A stretch of DNA of 64,000 nucleotides from Phaeodactylum tricornutum CCAP 1055/1 (taxonomy: Eukaryota > Bacillariophyta > Bacillariophyceae > Surirellales > Neidiaceae): positions 372,001-436,000 of the forward strand of contig NC_011683.1 in NCBI RefSeq assembly GCF_000150955.2. Direction: 5' to 3'. Below, one piece after another: positions 20,844 to 31,918 of this stretch (its first letter is position 1; each line of letters opens with the position of its first letter). Below the pieces are notes generated by a model. That model was not told the DNA's origin and did not search any database. It saw only the letters and a list, made by a program, of their open reading frames with translations. The position numbers and the translations under genes are program-made.

Positions 20844-23420
20844 ATGGAAGTGGTTACTCTGCCGAGACGCGGTAGTAGTGTATACGCTCGGTCCAACAGT
20901 GATGAATTGGACGACAATATTGGTCCATGCACACGCATTATTCCTGGAAGTCGAATGCTTGACTGGTTTCATATTGAGAAACCAGTGAAACAACGTGACA
21001 GTGTCTTCCTAGAGACAGACACAGAGACGATGACCCAAGTGTTGCTTGAAATTGTTGGTGCCATGGGACTTTCTACAAAGCTTAAAGTGGAAATTGATCC
21101 CTACTGTATTGTTTCAAAAGAAGAAAGAGAAATTCATCGCACAAAAAAGATTGTCAACGATGCGAATCCTATCTGGACGGTAGAGACGAATTCGCTTTGT
21201 GTTGTGGAAGTGAGCAGTCCGAACGATACCCTTACAATTCGTCTGTACGATGGATCGACGATACTCGGTGTTACCAATTTGAGCTCGGCAATTGCAGTCA
21301 AATCTCTGAACGGAATGAAGCTACTCGGGACTGTAACTCTATCTTGCGAAGAACTGCTTAGAGGTAAAGGGGATCGCAAGGAATTTGTTATTAAGCCAGA
21401 AAATTCCAAAGTTAGCATGCATAAGGGTGTCTTGGCTATGCGCTTTCGACGTGCGTCGCGTTCAGATCTCGAATTCTTGGGGAAAATTCCAACCCAAACC
21501 GCTGCGGAAGAGACGGGGTTGGCCTCCGATATCGATTTTAGAAACGTGTTACGGAACAGTTTTTTTCAGTCAGCTCAACGGAAAGGGAAGATGGGAGAAA
21601 CTTTACACCGTGTCAAGCCTTTTCCTGACCCAGATTGTATTGAAGAAACCACATGGATGACGGTCGAGTCCCTTCAGAAGGAAGCCTTAAAGCCGTCGAC
21701 CAAATGGGTCAGTGCTGGCTTCGGATCAATGGGCGTTGTGCATGTAGAAATCATTGGCGCGGACAATTTGCCAAAGCTCGACATAAATTTGAATGATTTG
21801 ACGGATCCGTTCGTTGCAATCGCTTTTGAAGACACCATAGTTCGGACGGACGTTATATGGGACGACTTGAATCCTCGTTGGATGCCATGGTCGACGCGAG
21901 CCTTCTGTTTTCATGTACGGCACCCTACATCAATTCTTCAAGTAGGCGTCTTCGACTTTGATGACGGTCCACTTGATTACTTTGATCCAGTGGGTCGTAT
22001 CGTCATTAATACTATCAACTTCGACTCGGACACGACTTACCTCTTGAAATACAACCTTCATCACGATCCGAGGCAAGCGGACGACGCACCTCGAGGAACT
22101 CTCACAATTCGCTTGCGCATTGAGTGGGATGATGAAAGTGAGGCTATGAAAATGTCTTTTATTAGCCCGCCTCGTTTTATCATTAATGTCGAGACCGATA
22201 AAGCGTATCAAGTTCTCTGCTACTTGACTAGAGGAGCTGTGGATATGGAAAAGGCATCTGTGGCTTCGGTTAAGCTATACGCCAATGAATTGATTTCGTA
22301 CTGGAAGAGCTATTGCTATGTCTTAGACGTCCTGTTCGAAGTTGTATTGTGGCGAGGCCGCTTAACAATTGGAGAGAATCGAACAGTTTGGTTCCCTATC
22401 CACTCCTTGTTCCTCTTCACAGCGACGACAATTGCAATTGAGCGGCCTACTTGGGTCGTTCCTATTTTTCTCTATACAATATCATGGACAATGCTATCGA
22501 TCAATTTCTACGCCAGTCGCCATCCCTACCCATGGAAGCGCGTCAAGTCTTGTGAACAGACAAATATGGTTGTCTTGCTGGGACGGTCGGTTCACGCGCC
22601 GGTGAAGATATCGCCTAACCAAGGTGTACGCGAAGGTGACATGATTGACAGACTTGACGATGCCAAAGCCAAACGAATGTCGGCTCTAATCAGTGGGACT
22701 CTTTTTTTTATGGTTAAGATCTACGGCATTTACAGCAAGACAAGCGAAACGAGCCAAAAGATAACGACTGAAAAATATCATTGGTCATTGTTGAACGGTC
22801 GCCTATACTACCTGCACATTTTGTTGAAATCTTTGTGTACGTACATCCGAATAATTCGAAACCTTGTCAACTGGAAGGGATATATATCCAACAAATTGAC
22901 AATGAACTGCGTTTTGTTGGCGACAATCTGGGTGGTGTTTCCAGTCCATACCTTCATGCTCTGGATGCTGCGAATATTGGCTTGGAGCTTTCTTGGCCCT
23001 TGGATGAAAGCTGTTGATGTTCTGTACGTCCACAAATGGTATAAGACTAAAGAGGAACTCCTTAGCGAGGTTGATGGAGGAAATGATGCTGTACCAAATC
23101 TTCCTGACTTTGATGCAATCATTGAGAGCGAAATCTTCTTAAACATGGGGAAGTCTGGACGTATTGTTGCTGAGAACAATCTGAAGCTCAAGGCTATGAG
23201 AGAAAAAATGTTCGGCAAGTACAGTGAACGTATTCCGGCTTCCGATTCCTCCCGCTTCCCAAGTGTCCCCCTTCCCGAATCGACCGCGGAACCTTACCAA
23301 GGCAAATCCTGGGGGGCTCCTAAATTTTGGTACCACGTTCCGGGCCAGCGATTAACGGGAAATATGATATTGGAACGCTCCAAAGATCAATACTTTGATC
23401 TGAGTAGTTCGATCGTCTAG
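20844..23420 (+). CDS. C2-domain membrane protein, MCTP-like
   Basis: A single exon of 858 residues from the first in-frame ATG at 20844. At least two C2-like domains are visible. A diverged one lies at about 65-180 (KIVNDANPIWTVETNSLCVV). A clear one lies at about 305-430 (GVVHVEIIGADNLPKLD, NDLTDPFVAIAF, WDDLNPRWMPW, VGVFDFDDGPLDYFDPVGRI) with Asp residues placed for Ca2+ binding. The C-terminal 330 residues have paired membrane helices (about 535-575 and 705-750) around a basic loop, like the PRT_C region of plant multiple-C2-and-transmembrane proteins that tether ER to plasma membrane. A role in Ca2+-dependent membrane contact is inferred. It converges on the next gene with only 60 nt between stop codons. 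Confidence 0.75.
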   Translation: MEVVTLPRRGSSVYARSNSDELDDNIGPCTRIIPGSRMLDWFHIEKPVKQRDSVFLETDTETMTQVLLEIVGAMGLSTKLKVEIDPYCIVSKEEREIHRTKKIVNDANPIWTVETNSLCVVEVSSPNDTLTIRLYDGSTILGVTNLSSAIAVKSLNGMKLLGTVTLSCEELLRGKGDRKEFVIKPENSKVSMHKGVLAMRFRRASRSDLEFLGKIPTQTAAEETGLASDIDFRNVLRNSFFQSAQRKGKMGETLHRVKPFPDPDCIEETTWMTVESLQKEALKPSTKWVSAGFGSMGVVHVEIIGADNLPKLDINLNDLTDPFVAIAFEDTIVRTDVIWDDLNPRWMPWSTRAFCFHVRHPTSILQVGVFDFDDGPLDYFDPVGRIVINTINFDSDTTYLLKYNLHHDPRQADDAPRGTLTIRLRIEWDDESEAMKMSFISPPRFIINVETDKAYQVLCYLTRGAVDMEKASVASVKLYANELISYWKSYCYVLDVLFEVVLWRGRLTIGENRTVWFPIHSLFLFTATTIAIERPTWVVPIFLYTISWTMLSINFYASRHPYPWKRVKSCEQTNMVVLLGRSVHAPVKISPNQGVREGDMIDRLDDAKAKRMSALISGTLFFMVKIYGIYSKTSETSQKITTEKYHWSLLNGRLYYLHILLKSLCTYIRIIRNLVNWKGYISNKLTMNCVLLATIWVVFPVHTFMLWMLRILAWSFLGPWMKAVDVLYVHKWYKTKEELLSEVDGGNDAVPNLPDFDAIIESEIFLNMGKSGRIVAENNLKLKAMREKMFGKYSERIPASDSSRFPSVPLPESTAEPYQGKSWGAPKFWYHVPGQRLTGNMILERSKDQYFDLSSSIV

Positions 23421-23480
23421 ATTGCTGATAAAATATATTTCAGACCCATGTTATGCGCAAGACTTACAGTCCAGTTTCCT

Positions 23481-24182
23481 TTACTCTATTGAAATCCTGT
23501 TCCGCAGGCGATCAAACACTTTAGACTGGGTTTCCAGCCAAGCCCCCGCAGGCCACCCTATGATGGGAATGCGCAGTAGTCTTGTGAAGCCACTGTGTAA
23601 GTAATTGGGTCGCGACACAACTTCATTTGTCGAGTTCATGCAAAACTCGAGATGTGATGTTTGGGTGGACGGCACGTATTGACAAAAGGCATCTTGACTA
23701 CCATCCCATTCGTTTGTGGCTTCTTTGTGGATACCATAGCCCGCGTGCCTACCAGTTACCTTCAAGCGTTCCCGTGCGGCTTGAAAAAGAGGCGGATCAA
23801 TGACGTATGAATCTAGACGACAGAGTTTCCCTCCCTTCTCCACCGTCACCTGGGTAAAGCAATGTTGAAGTGTAGAGGGGAAGGGCGAAGACTCTCCGGA
23901 TCCCAAATAGTGTAGAACATCTCCCGGAATGGATACCGTCACCACTGTGGCATCGGCAAAGCCGGCGCGACGAAGAAGAGACACGAACAGTTCCGATTTG
24001 GGTGTACAGTGTCCACGCTGACGTTGCAGTGTATAGTCCGCCGTTGCCAGGTCAAATTGACGAGTGAAACCAAAGGGAATATCGCGCACAAAATCGTGCA
24101 AGGCCACGGCCAGATCGCGTCCCACGAGACCTTGGGCCTGCATAGAAGACACGACGCTCGCAACCGACGTCCAGTTTTTCAT
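23481..24182 (-). CDS. transglutaminase-like superfamily protein
   Basis: 233 residues from the ATG at 24182. The order of catalytic residues in the papain-like transglutaminase fold is present: Cys59 in RGHCTPKSELFVSLLRRAGF, His107 in TLQHCFTQVTV and Asp124 in CRLDSYVIDP. The Gly-His-Cys-x-x-Lys-Ser context is typical of the small, bacterial-type transglutaminase-like proteins, which act as peptidases or amidases more often than as cross-linkers. No signal peptide is seen, so it is probably cytosolic. The substrate is unknown. It diverges from PEX1 across about 460 nt. Confidence 0.75.
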   Translation of the reverse strand: MKNWTSVASVVSSMQAQGLVGRDLAVALHDFVRDIPFGFTRQFDLATADYTLQRQRGHCTPKSELFVSLLRRAGFADATVVTVSIPGDVLHYLGSGESSPFPSTLQHCFTQVTVEKGGKLCRLDSYVIDPPLFQAARERLKVTGRHAGYGIHKEATNEWDGSQDAFCQYVPSTQTSHLEFCMNSTNEVVSRPNYLHSGFTRLLRIPIIGWPAGAWLETQSKVFDRLRNRISIE

Positions 24183-24641
24183 CGACAAGATCTCAACTTC
24201 TTCTGTGATTTGAGGTGAGTTCTATGTTGTGAACGTTCAGAATGGCCTTGTCAATGGACATTTTTACTCACTGTCAGGAGCTGGAAGCCGTGTTCATTTT
24301 TCCTGTCGTGGTCACCCAGGAACAGGATAGAAGCTTGTACCATTAGACCAACAAATAAAACTTCACGAATAGTTTCTAAAAGGGCGGTTCCATCACACGT
24401 CACAGTCACAGTCAGTTGCGGTGGCCTTCGCGCACGGGGGAAGACAGACAAAAATTAGTTCCCATGCCTTGTATTTAACTTCATAACCCAATACCCGAGC
24501 CCAATCAAGACCGTGTCTTCGCGAGAAGATGCTCCAGTTCGAGGACACTCGTTTCATCGTCTAATTAAATCACAATGGCCAACACCATACAAGCCGACAT
24601 GTGAGCGCAACTATTGGTATGACGCGCATCTACACTCCAGA
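24183..24641. promoter_or_regulatory. divergent promoter region, transglutaminase-like and PEX1
   Basis: About 460 nt between two divergent start codons. The PEX1 frame is open upstream to 24513 but contains no in-frame ATG before 24642. CGTCACAGTCACAGTCAG near 24399 is a short GTCACA repeat. Confidence 0.4.
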
Positions 24642-27600
24642 ATGACGACAGAGTCGGAAACACTAGTACCAGATGTCCGACCGAATCGACGGCAATTGCG
24701 TGTGCGCAAACGAAGTCGACCGGACAATGGCTTTGTACGTCTGTCACCATCTGTTGTGCTAGATCTTATTCGTCAACCGCAAGTCTCCTTACTGTTACTT
24801 CCTCCGCTCGAAAAAGAACAATTACCGGACGCTGGCGTTTGGACCATCCAAAACGATCTCGTCACAACATCCCCATCATGCAGATCGGGAGTCGAGTTCC
24901 TCCCACTGCGTATCGAAGTCGTAGATCGTGGAAAGATACTATTTGGTTCCTACAACGGTGGTGATGTGAACGAAAGTGAAGCTCTTTCAAAAGGTTAGCT
25001 TGATAGTTGTGTTCAAATTTATTCGCCTTTGCAAGTCAATGATCGAATCAGTGATACTTGTCACTACCACAGAATCTACATGTGTTGAAGATACCATACT
25101 GTTGCCTTCCTACTGAGACTTGCTGGCTTTGAGCCAGATCCGAAATGCTTTCTTGCTGTGAAATGTTTTGGCGTATAGTTCCTAATGCATGTCTTTCTCC
25201 TCTTATGTTCATAGATGTCATTAGTTTACCTGGATTCTTTGATTTGGAAGAAAATGAACTGGTGACAATAGAGGTTTTGCCATTCGTCGCCAATGCACCC
25301 GAGCTCTGGGTGGAACCGTTGACGACCGCTGATTGGAAACGTTTGGAACGGGGGGCATCCTGTTTAGAAGATGGAGAGTTTTTGCGTCAAATCACTGTCG
25401 TCTATAGCGGGCAAATTTTGTCTCTGACAGTGAGTCCATCAGAAACAGCCCAAGTTCGAGTATTGACTAGAAATTTTGTGCCCCCCGAGGAGCCTTCTTT
25501 TTGGCCCGAGGATTTGAATGACCGCCCGACTCGATCCCGCATATCTCACTACAGCCTTCGATTAGTGGCGAGTACGCAAGTGGTTATAGTTCCCAAGGTC
25601 GCAACCGACGAGACTGTTTTAGAAAGTCCTCCTTTTAGGTTGGCTGCGTCATACGACGACTACGCACAGGCAATGCACGCACTCGCTGATACACTGGATC
25701 TCGTGGAATACGGAAAACTTCCCTGGAATACGGCAGCGGTTCATCCAATTACCTTTGCAAAGCTACCAGGCAACGACTCTAATGAACAAGAATACGCCGC
25801 AACTCTTCGATCATGTAATTCTGAACATTTGTTAAAGCCCAAGAAGTTGTCCGTTAGATTGGTCAGCTCCGATTGCGTTCCCAACGACCGTGTGGGTACG
25901 TACATTCTTACAACTGTATAAGTTTCATTAGCAGCTATTCGATGAGGAACAAAACCATGCTAATTCCGAGCGCGTTTTTGAAGAAAGAAATCCATTATGG
26001 ATTCTGAGAATGGTAGTGGGAGAAATGTGTATTTTCGGTTTCACTTTGCGGACAGCTTACTAACGAAGCGTTCCTTGTTGTTTATATTACAGCGTTGCAT
26101 CCTTATACTCGTATATCCCTCGGTTTGGATCTCTTCGTTGATTGCGTAACTCTTGAGCTCATAAGTCGGTTAGAGGCAGATCGGTACATTGATAATACAG
26201 AGATCTTCATGCACAGTGGCTCGATAAAAATTGGGCTTTTTCCTATCCGCTTCATATTTCCTCGAAGAGACCACCCTTGGTGCGAGCCAGAACCGCTGAG
26301 GCTGCTCTCTGCTTCTGCCGCCACACTATCAAATTCCAAGGAAGAGAGAAAACAAGGGGATAACTCAACACGACACAGCAAGCATTCATTGGTCGATTTT
26401 GTTGGCGACGGTGCGATCGTCTCACTTCCGCTTGAGGAGGGCTCAAGTACCAGTCTTTACCGACTTTGCGTTCAATTTTTGGAAAAGAGAGATTCATCTG
26501 GTGATGAAAGCTGTCTAATAAGTTTAAAGAGGCTACACTTTCTTTCACAGCAATCCCAAATGATCAAGAGCAATAGAATATCAGAATCACCAATCGTTTT
26601 TCATGATCACAGCGATACTGAGCTACTAGAGGACGCAACTAGCTCGCTGGTGAACTTGCTACCGAGCGCCACTGTCATATCCAGTGGTCTTATCCAACGC
26701 GCCCCAACATCTGTTACGAACGCAGGATTTGTCCTCCAAGGTGGCAAAGGATCTGGCAAGACCCACACAGCGTTAATGATTGCCGCAATACTGAGGTTGC
26801 GCCATAGCCACGCCACTTTCTACTTGAACTGCCAAGGTTTAAAAGATCAACTTGCAATACGGCTCTCTGACATTTTGAGGGAGTTTGATGATATATTTGC
26901 AATGGCAAGACGCTCATCACCGTCCGTGTTGATACTTGACGACCTTGACCAAATGATTACAAACTTTAGTGAAGGCGACAGCTTTAAGGACGAAAGTCTT
27001 CAAGCTCAGCATACAAACCCAATTACGTTGGCACAGTCGCGGTTGATACTGTCTCATTTGCACAATTTGGTAAGAAACACGACCGGAAAAAAAATATCTT
27101 TAATCGTTTCATGCGATAGTGGGACGGACTCAACGCTACCAGCTGCCCCTACCGCCAAGGTGATAGAGCTACCAATATTAGGGAAGAAAGAGCGCTGTTC
27201 TCTTCTCTGCAACATGCTACACTCGATCAATGCAGTTGGAGTTCGCCGTGAAGAACTTGACCTGAGACTGGAACCACAGACAGATGGATTTCGTCCTCGT
27301 GACGTCGAGCGCGTGGCGACGCGACTGTCTAGATCGCTTGGCTCGAAAAACGTTTCTCACATTGCTATGAGACGTAAATTGGATGACGTCTTGAAGGAGT
27401 TTGTTCCGTTGTGTCGTCTTTCTAGTGAAACACTTGGACCTATCAAGGAGGGATACGTTTGGGAAGATGTTGCAGGGTTGTTTCGTGCCAAAGAGGAACT
27501 CGTTTCAACAGTTGTTCGCCCTTCCATCTACACGCTAATATATCAACGAGCCAAGGTTCAGCTGCCGCGTGGGTTACTACTCTTCGGACCTCCTGGATGC

Positions 27601-28386
27601 GGAAAATCACTTATTGTTCCAGCACTGGCAAAGCGTTGCCGCTTTAGCCTCGTTCTGTGTCGCGGTCCTGAGCTTCTTGACAAGTACATTGGTGCATCAG
27701 AAGCCAAAGTTCGAGATCTCTTTGACCGCGCTGCGACTGCCGCTCCTTCAATTTTGTTTCTTGACGAGCTGGATTCGTTGGCACCGCCCCGAGGATCTGA
27801 CCATACTGGTGTTACAGATCGTGTTGTCAATCAGCTCCTGACATTTTTGGACGGAGTCGAAGAGAATTCCTCGAAAGGCCCGCTATATGTCATTGCGGCG
27901 ACATCTCGGCCGGACAAAATAGATCCTGCATTGCTTAGGCCTGGGCGACTCGAGAAGCACGTCTACGTGGGTCTTGCTGAGGACGATGCAGAATGGGCAG
28001 ATGTTTTTGAGAAATGCAGTCGACTCTACAAATTCCATAAGGCTTTCGAAGTTGACCTCGCTTCGGGAAAGTTACCACGCGACTTGCTTCGACGCTATGG
28101 CCACCTCCGACAGCTGTCGCCTGCCGATGTTTCAGCCGCCTTTGGAACGGCGCAATTAAATGCCATCCATGAAGCAATCACTTGTGGCAAGAGCGATGAA
28201 CCAATCCTCTTGAGTCTCAATCATGTTCAAGAGGCATTTCGCACGACTCGGGCATCTCTAGCCGATAGCGAGCGTAAGATGCTTGATGTTATTTACAGAA
28301 AGTATCGAAAGGATTCCTCCAAAGCAGTGGATCTCAACGATTCAACCTCGCTAGAAGTGCCCTCTCAGCGCACTGCTTTGCGCTAA
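24642..28386 (+). CDS. PEX1: PEX1, peroxisomal AAA+ ATPase
   Basis: Three exons (24642-24993, 25215-25895, 26093-28386; both introns phase 1) give 1108 residues. With PEX6, PEX1 pulls the receptor PEX5 from the peroxisomal membrane. The N-terminal substrate/adaptor domain includes VEPLTTADWKRLE, diagnostic of PEX1. D1 has Walker A GGKGSGKT (about 560) and VLILDDLDQM (about 622). D2 is canonical: GPPGCGKS (about 840), ILFLDELDSLAPPRG (about 899), the highly conserved TGVTDRVVNQLLTFLDGVEE, and TSRPDKIDPALLRPGRLEKH with the arginine fingers. The D2 Walker A has Ser in place of the usual Thr. The ATG at 24642 is the first in frame. Confidence 0.93.
24994..25214 (+). other. PEX1 intron 1
   Basis: 221 nt, GTTAGC to TTCATAG, phase 1. 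Joining gives an Asp codon followed by VISLPGFF. Confidence 0.85.
25896..26092 (+). other. PEX1 intron 2
   Basis: 197 nt, GTACGT to TATTACAG, phase 1. It contains TTACTAAC about 30 nt before the 3' end, a near-perfect branch-point sequence. Confidence 0.9.
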
Positions 28387-29036
28387 ACCCGAAGTGTAAC
28401 TTTGATAACTGTAATTGTATATTGTTATATCTACTCGTTTTTTCTGGAAAGTAGACTCTCTGAGAATTGCCTTCGCTGAAGGGTAGACGCCCTTACAGTT
28501 TACCAATGTCGTTCACTCCCAGGAAAGATGCGATGTCCACAATCAGATTTCATGTTGTCTAATTACTGAAGATACTTGATTCTAGTGAGTTCGTCAATAG
28601 AAAGGTCACCAGGACTCAATGGCTTTGTTGGAGAACTTTGTCGGGCGCAAACGTCCATGGAACAAACCTTACTAATGTAAAATAAGTAGTTGTTTGAAGC
28701 CTTATTCACTGTCATATCAGGCTGGTTCACATTAGTGATAGTTTTCGTCAGCGAAATGCCACCATCCACGTGTCCGTACTGTAAAAGCAAATAAATCTTT
28801 TTAGGTGCAGAACTGTAGAGAGGACAAACATGGACGAATGAAAACGATGAAACTTACGCCAGCCGAGATTCAGCGTTCACTTTCCTTCGAAACGACAACG
28901 GCGTGTGACCGTGAGTCCTCAGTGGATCCTGTGTATGGTAGGCAGGCTTCCAGGCCGCACAAATGCTTTTTGTAAAAACCTCTTACTCTGTCCACGGACC
29001 ATATACTACGATTCGCCGTCATAAGAACCCGCAAGA
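28387..29036. other. 650-nt region between PEX1 and cold-shock gene
   Basis: It holds the PEX1 3' flank and the promoter of the cold-shock gene. A minus-strand reading with plausible splice sites can be assembled here (ATG at 29022), described under findings, but it overlaps the promoter and has no recognised homologue. Confidence 0.4.
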
Positions 29037-30232
29037 ATGAGCAAGGTGCAAGGAACAGTCAAATGGTTCGATAGCCGGAAGGGTTATGGCTTTGTGGCTC
29101 CCACTTCAGACAATTCTCCCACCGCAGAGGAGATCTTCGTCCACCAGACGAGTATTCAATCCGAAGGAGCTTACCGAACGTTGGTGAGTTATATTGAAAT
29201 GAGGGAATCTGCTTTGTCCGTTTTTGGATCTTGTTCCGACTGTGTAAAATTACTACTAGTTCCTGCGAATATGAACGTAAGAGGTCCGTTTGACGCTATT
29301 TTGTGCCACTAGGATTCCACATTCCAATGAGAGAAGGTGTTTTTCGAAAGACTGGGACCCTCGAAAGTCTTTTGGGTCTTTTGATGGCATTTGAAGTCTT
29401 CTAACCCCACGACTTTGTGCGATAGGTTGAAAACTCAGAGATTGAGTTCGATGTTGAGAAAGAAGCAGAGTCGGGTAAATTTAAAGCCATTAATGTGACG
29501 GCACCCGGTGGCGGTCCTATCAAGCCTCCACGTCGCACTCGCTCGAAAAAGGTTCCAAATGAGGATGGGGTCGGCGAAGACGTCGAAACCCCAGCTCCTG
29601 AAGAACCACACTCACGCGGTCGTAATCGTAAAGGAAGGCGTAAACCAGACGGACCGCCCAAGCAACGCACCCCTTTCTTTCACGAATCGATTGCGGATGA
29701 AGCGAAAACTCAGATCCAAGCCAAAGGGTTTGAATTAGGCGATAAGAGTACGGTTGACGTTTCTTTCGGCGACAACCGTATAAAGCTAGGTCAAGGCGGT
29801 TATGCGGGACTTGCTCACGCCAGTGGCATGTTGGCCGAAGGTACCTATACCTGCGATAACAAGGGACTTGTCTCCTTCAAATGGGAGCGCGCCCTAAAGT
29901 TTGGAGGCGGTACCTGGAAGCACTCTGATACTGGTGATTTACTTATGAAACTTTCTCTAACGGAAGGTAAGCCCCCTGAGTCAAATTGATGTTCGAGCTT
30001 TACGTTTTTGCGGATTTCTTAGAACAATGTGCTCGCTTTTCTTGTCCTTGCTTTGTCAGATGACGTTAGTCCGGTAACGCCCGGTGAAACCCCTGAAAGC
30101 CTTTGGGGTGCGGGTAAGACAGATCCAAAAGAAGCCTTGGAAGCGAACGGCTTTCAAATGCGCCGTGCTGTCCTGACTCGACCGGTCCGTGGTCGTCGGT
30201 CGGCTCCTCCCTCCTCCTCCGCTGCCGAGTGA
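29037..30232 (+). CDS. cold-shock-domain nucleic-acid-binding protein
   Basis: Three exons (29037-29183, 29426-29966, 30060-30232; introns of phase 0 and phase 1) give 286 residues. The N-terminal cold-shock domain (about 1-75) has both RNP motifs, GTVKWFDSRKGYGFV and EEIFVHQTSI, and continues across the first intron as VENSEIEFDVEKE and KAINVTAPGGGPI. It binds single-stranded RNA or DNA. An Arg/Lys/Pro-rich linker follows (about 75-130). A C-terminal region (about 130-230) of unknown fold contains GQGGYAGLAHASGMLAEGTY. The tail ends in Arg/Ser repeats (RPVRGRRSAPPSSSAAE). The combination is reminiscent of diatom Y-box-like proteins, probably acting in mRNA packaging or translation. Confidence 0.85.
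29184..29425 (+). other. intron 1 of cold-shock gene
   Basis: 242 nt, GTGAGT to GCGATAG, phase 0. Reading through it truncates the cold-shock domain, so splicing is needed. Confidence 0.85.
29967..30059 (+). other. intron 2 of cold-shock gene
   Basis: 93 nt, GTAAGC to TTTGTCAG, phase 1. Joining gives SLTEDDVSPVTPGETP. Confidence 0.8.
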
Positions 30233-30966
30233 TATGACTTTGCTTCCGATTGTTAGTCCGATAGAATGAAACGTGAAGAGCACATGAATACGCCTCGGAA
30301 GTTGGTCAATAAACGCTAGCTACCATGAAAGGAGATTATTAGGATTTTTCTTCTTGTTGTCAAAACGAGGTACGGGAGAATTTTTCTTTCCTTTTCTGAT
30401 TTTTTACCTAGCTGGTAGTCGAAGACATCTTTTAGAATAGCTAGAGTCGGCGCTTTATTAGTATGGTGGACCTCGAAAACCATTCGTAGTCGATGCTTGT
30501 CACCGTTGGATCGACAATTGAGTTTGAACTTTGTTGGCATGGCTAACCTACCATCGCAGTCGGGTGCTTATTACCGTTAAATCGACACGCGTTCTCGGTC
30601 GACGGTCTTACTGTTAGACTGTTGGCTTACAGTTAAGCTCTATGTGTCTGGAAAAAGGGAGACATTTATGTTGAGCTTCACACCCAAACACTTATTAGGA
30701 AATATAATGTCGTCACCTAGTCGTACCACTTTTGATGCTGCTAATTCCAGCGTAGATTTATACCTTGTGACGTCACCGATTCATGGCAGCCCGTGGACCA
30801 GCAGATGTTCTGCTAGTTCCAAGATAGCCATGGAAAGATACTGGAAAAGACATTCCTCAAGTTGGAAACAAGCTGGCGCTGACAGCTCTGTTTTGGATTT
30901 TTGCGAGCTCAACCGGTAGCACTTTCTTTCTACGATCACAATCAGTTGATTTGCCAAAAAGATACC
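30233..30966. other. 730-nt intergenic region with a short imperfect direct repeat
   Basis: Two similar 32-33-nt segments, at 30485-30516 and 30555-30587, both read CG-AGTCG--TGCTT followed by ACCGTT--ATCGACA. Short frames on either strand (for example the minus-strand 74-codon ATG frame at 30316-30540) have no recognisable domain. The right end is the promoter and 5' leader of the Lhcf gene. Confidence 0.45.
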
Positions 30967-31672
30967 ATGAAGACTGCCGTTCTCGCCTCCCTTATTGCCA
31001 CAGCTGCCGCCTTTGCCCCGGCTCAGAAGGCCGTTACGAGCACTGCTCTTAGTGCGTCCAACTTCGAAGACGCGCTTGGTGCGCAGCCTCCGGTAAGTAA
31101 TCGGTGATGCCTTTCGGAATATTCTTCGCTTCGGGTTCGGCAGGATTCGTCACTTACATACGTGCCCGAATCTTTTTCCATTATTTCCTTTCCGACAGCT
31201 CGGATTCTATGATCCTTTGGGCCTTTTGGATGGTGCCTCCGAATCCAAGTTCGAGCGACTTCGTTACGTGGAACTCAAGCACGGACGTATCTCCATGCTC
31301 GCCGTTGTCGGGTACCTCGTCACCGAGGCCGGAATCCGTCTCCCCGGAAACATTGACTACTCTGGTACCAAGTTCACAGACATTCCTGGTGGATTTGACG
31401 CTCTTTCTGCTATCTCGAAGGAAGGTCTCGGACAGATCATTGGCTTCATCTTCTTTTTGGAGATGATCATGCGCCCCATTGGTGGACGTGGTGAATTCGT
31501 CGGCGACTTCCGTAATGACGCCATTGACTTTGGTTGGGATACCTTTGACGAGGAGACCAAGCTCAAGAAGCGCGCGATCGAACTCAATCAGGGCCGTGCC
31601 GCTCAGATGGGAATTCTTGCCCTTATGGTTCACGAACAGTTGGGCGTGCCGATCATCCCTTCGCTTCCTTGA
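30967..31672 (+). CDS. fucoxanthin chlorophyll a/c-binding protein (Lhcf family)
   Basis: Two exons (30967-31092 and 31199-31672; 106-nt phase-0 intron) give 199 residues. It is an antenna protein of the diatom thylakoid. The leader MKTAVLASLIATAAAFAP carries the AAAFAP plastid motif. The first membrane helix has the chlorophyll-binding RLRYVELKHGRISMLAVVGY. A second hydrophobic helix is GQIIGFIFFLEMIM. The third holds KKRAIELNQGRAAQMGILAL. GEFVGDFRND and FGWDTF match the loop of Lhcf proteins. The helix-2 region (EMIMRPIGGRG) differs from the major FcpA-F types, so this is probably a minor Lhcf member. The intron falls just before the conserved LGFYDPLGLL. Confidence 0.9.
31093..31198 (+). 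other. intron in Lhcf gene
   Basis: 106 nt, GTAAGT to CCGACAG, phase 0, separating the leader from the mature antenna domain. Confidence 0.85.
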
Positions 31673-31918
31673 AAGGTTCAAGTTGCTTCTCAACTTCTAC
31701 TCGCTCGGAAATTAGTCGTAGAGCGAATCCTTAACAATAGCAGTTTTGTTGAATCGCTTTCATTTGCAATTGTGAGATATGATGTCGATAGTACCGGGTG
31801 CTTTTGTTGAATTTATTATGAGCTTATTACCAATAGATTGTGCCCTACCTGAAATACCAGCGGCAACAAAAGCTGGGACACCATTGCTCGCAATGACAAA
31901 CCTTTCCGGTAAAGGTTC

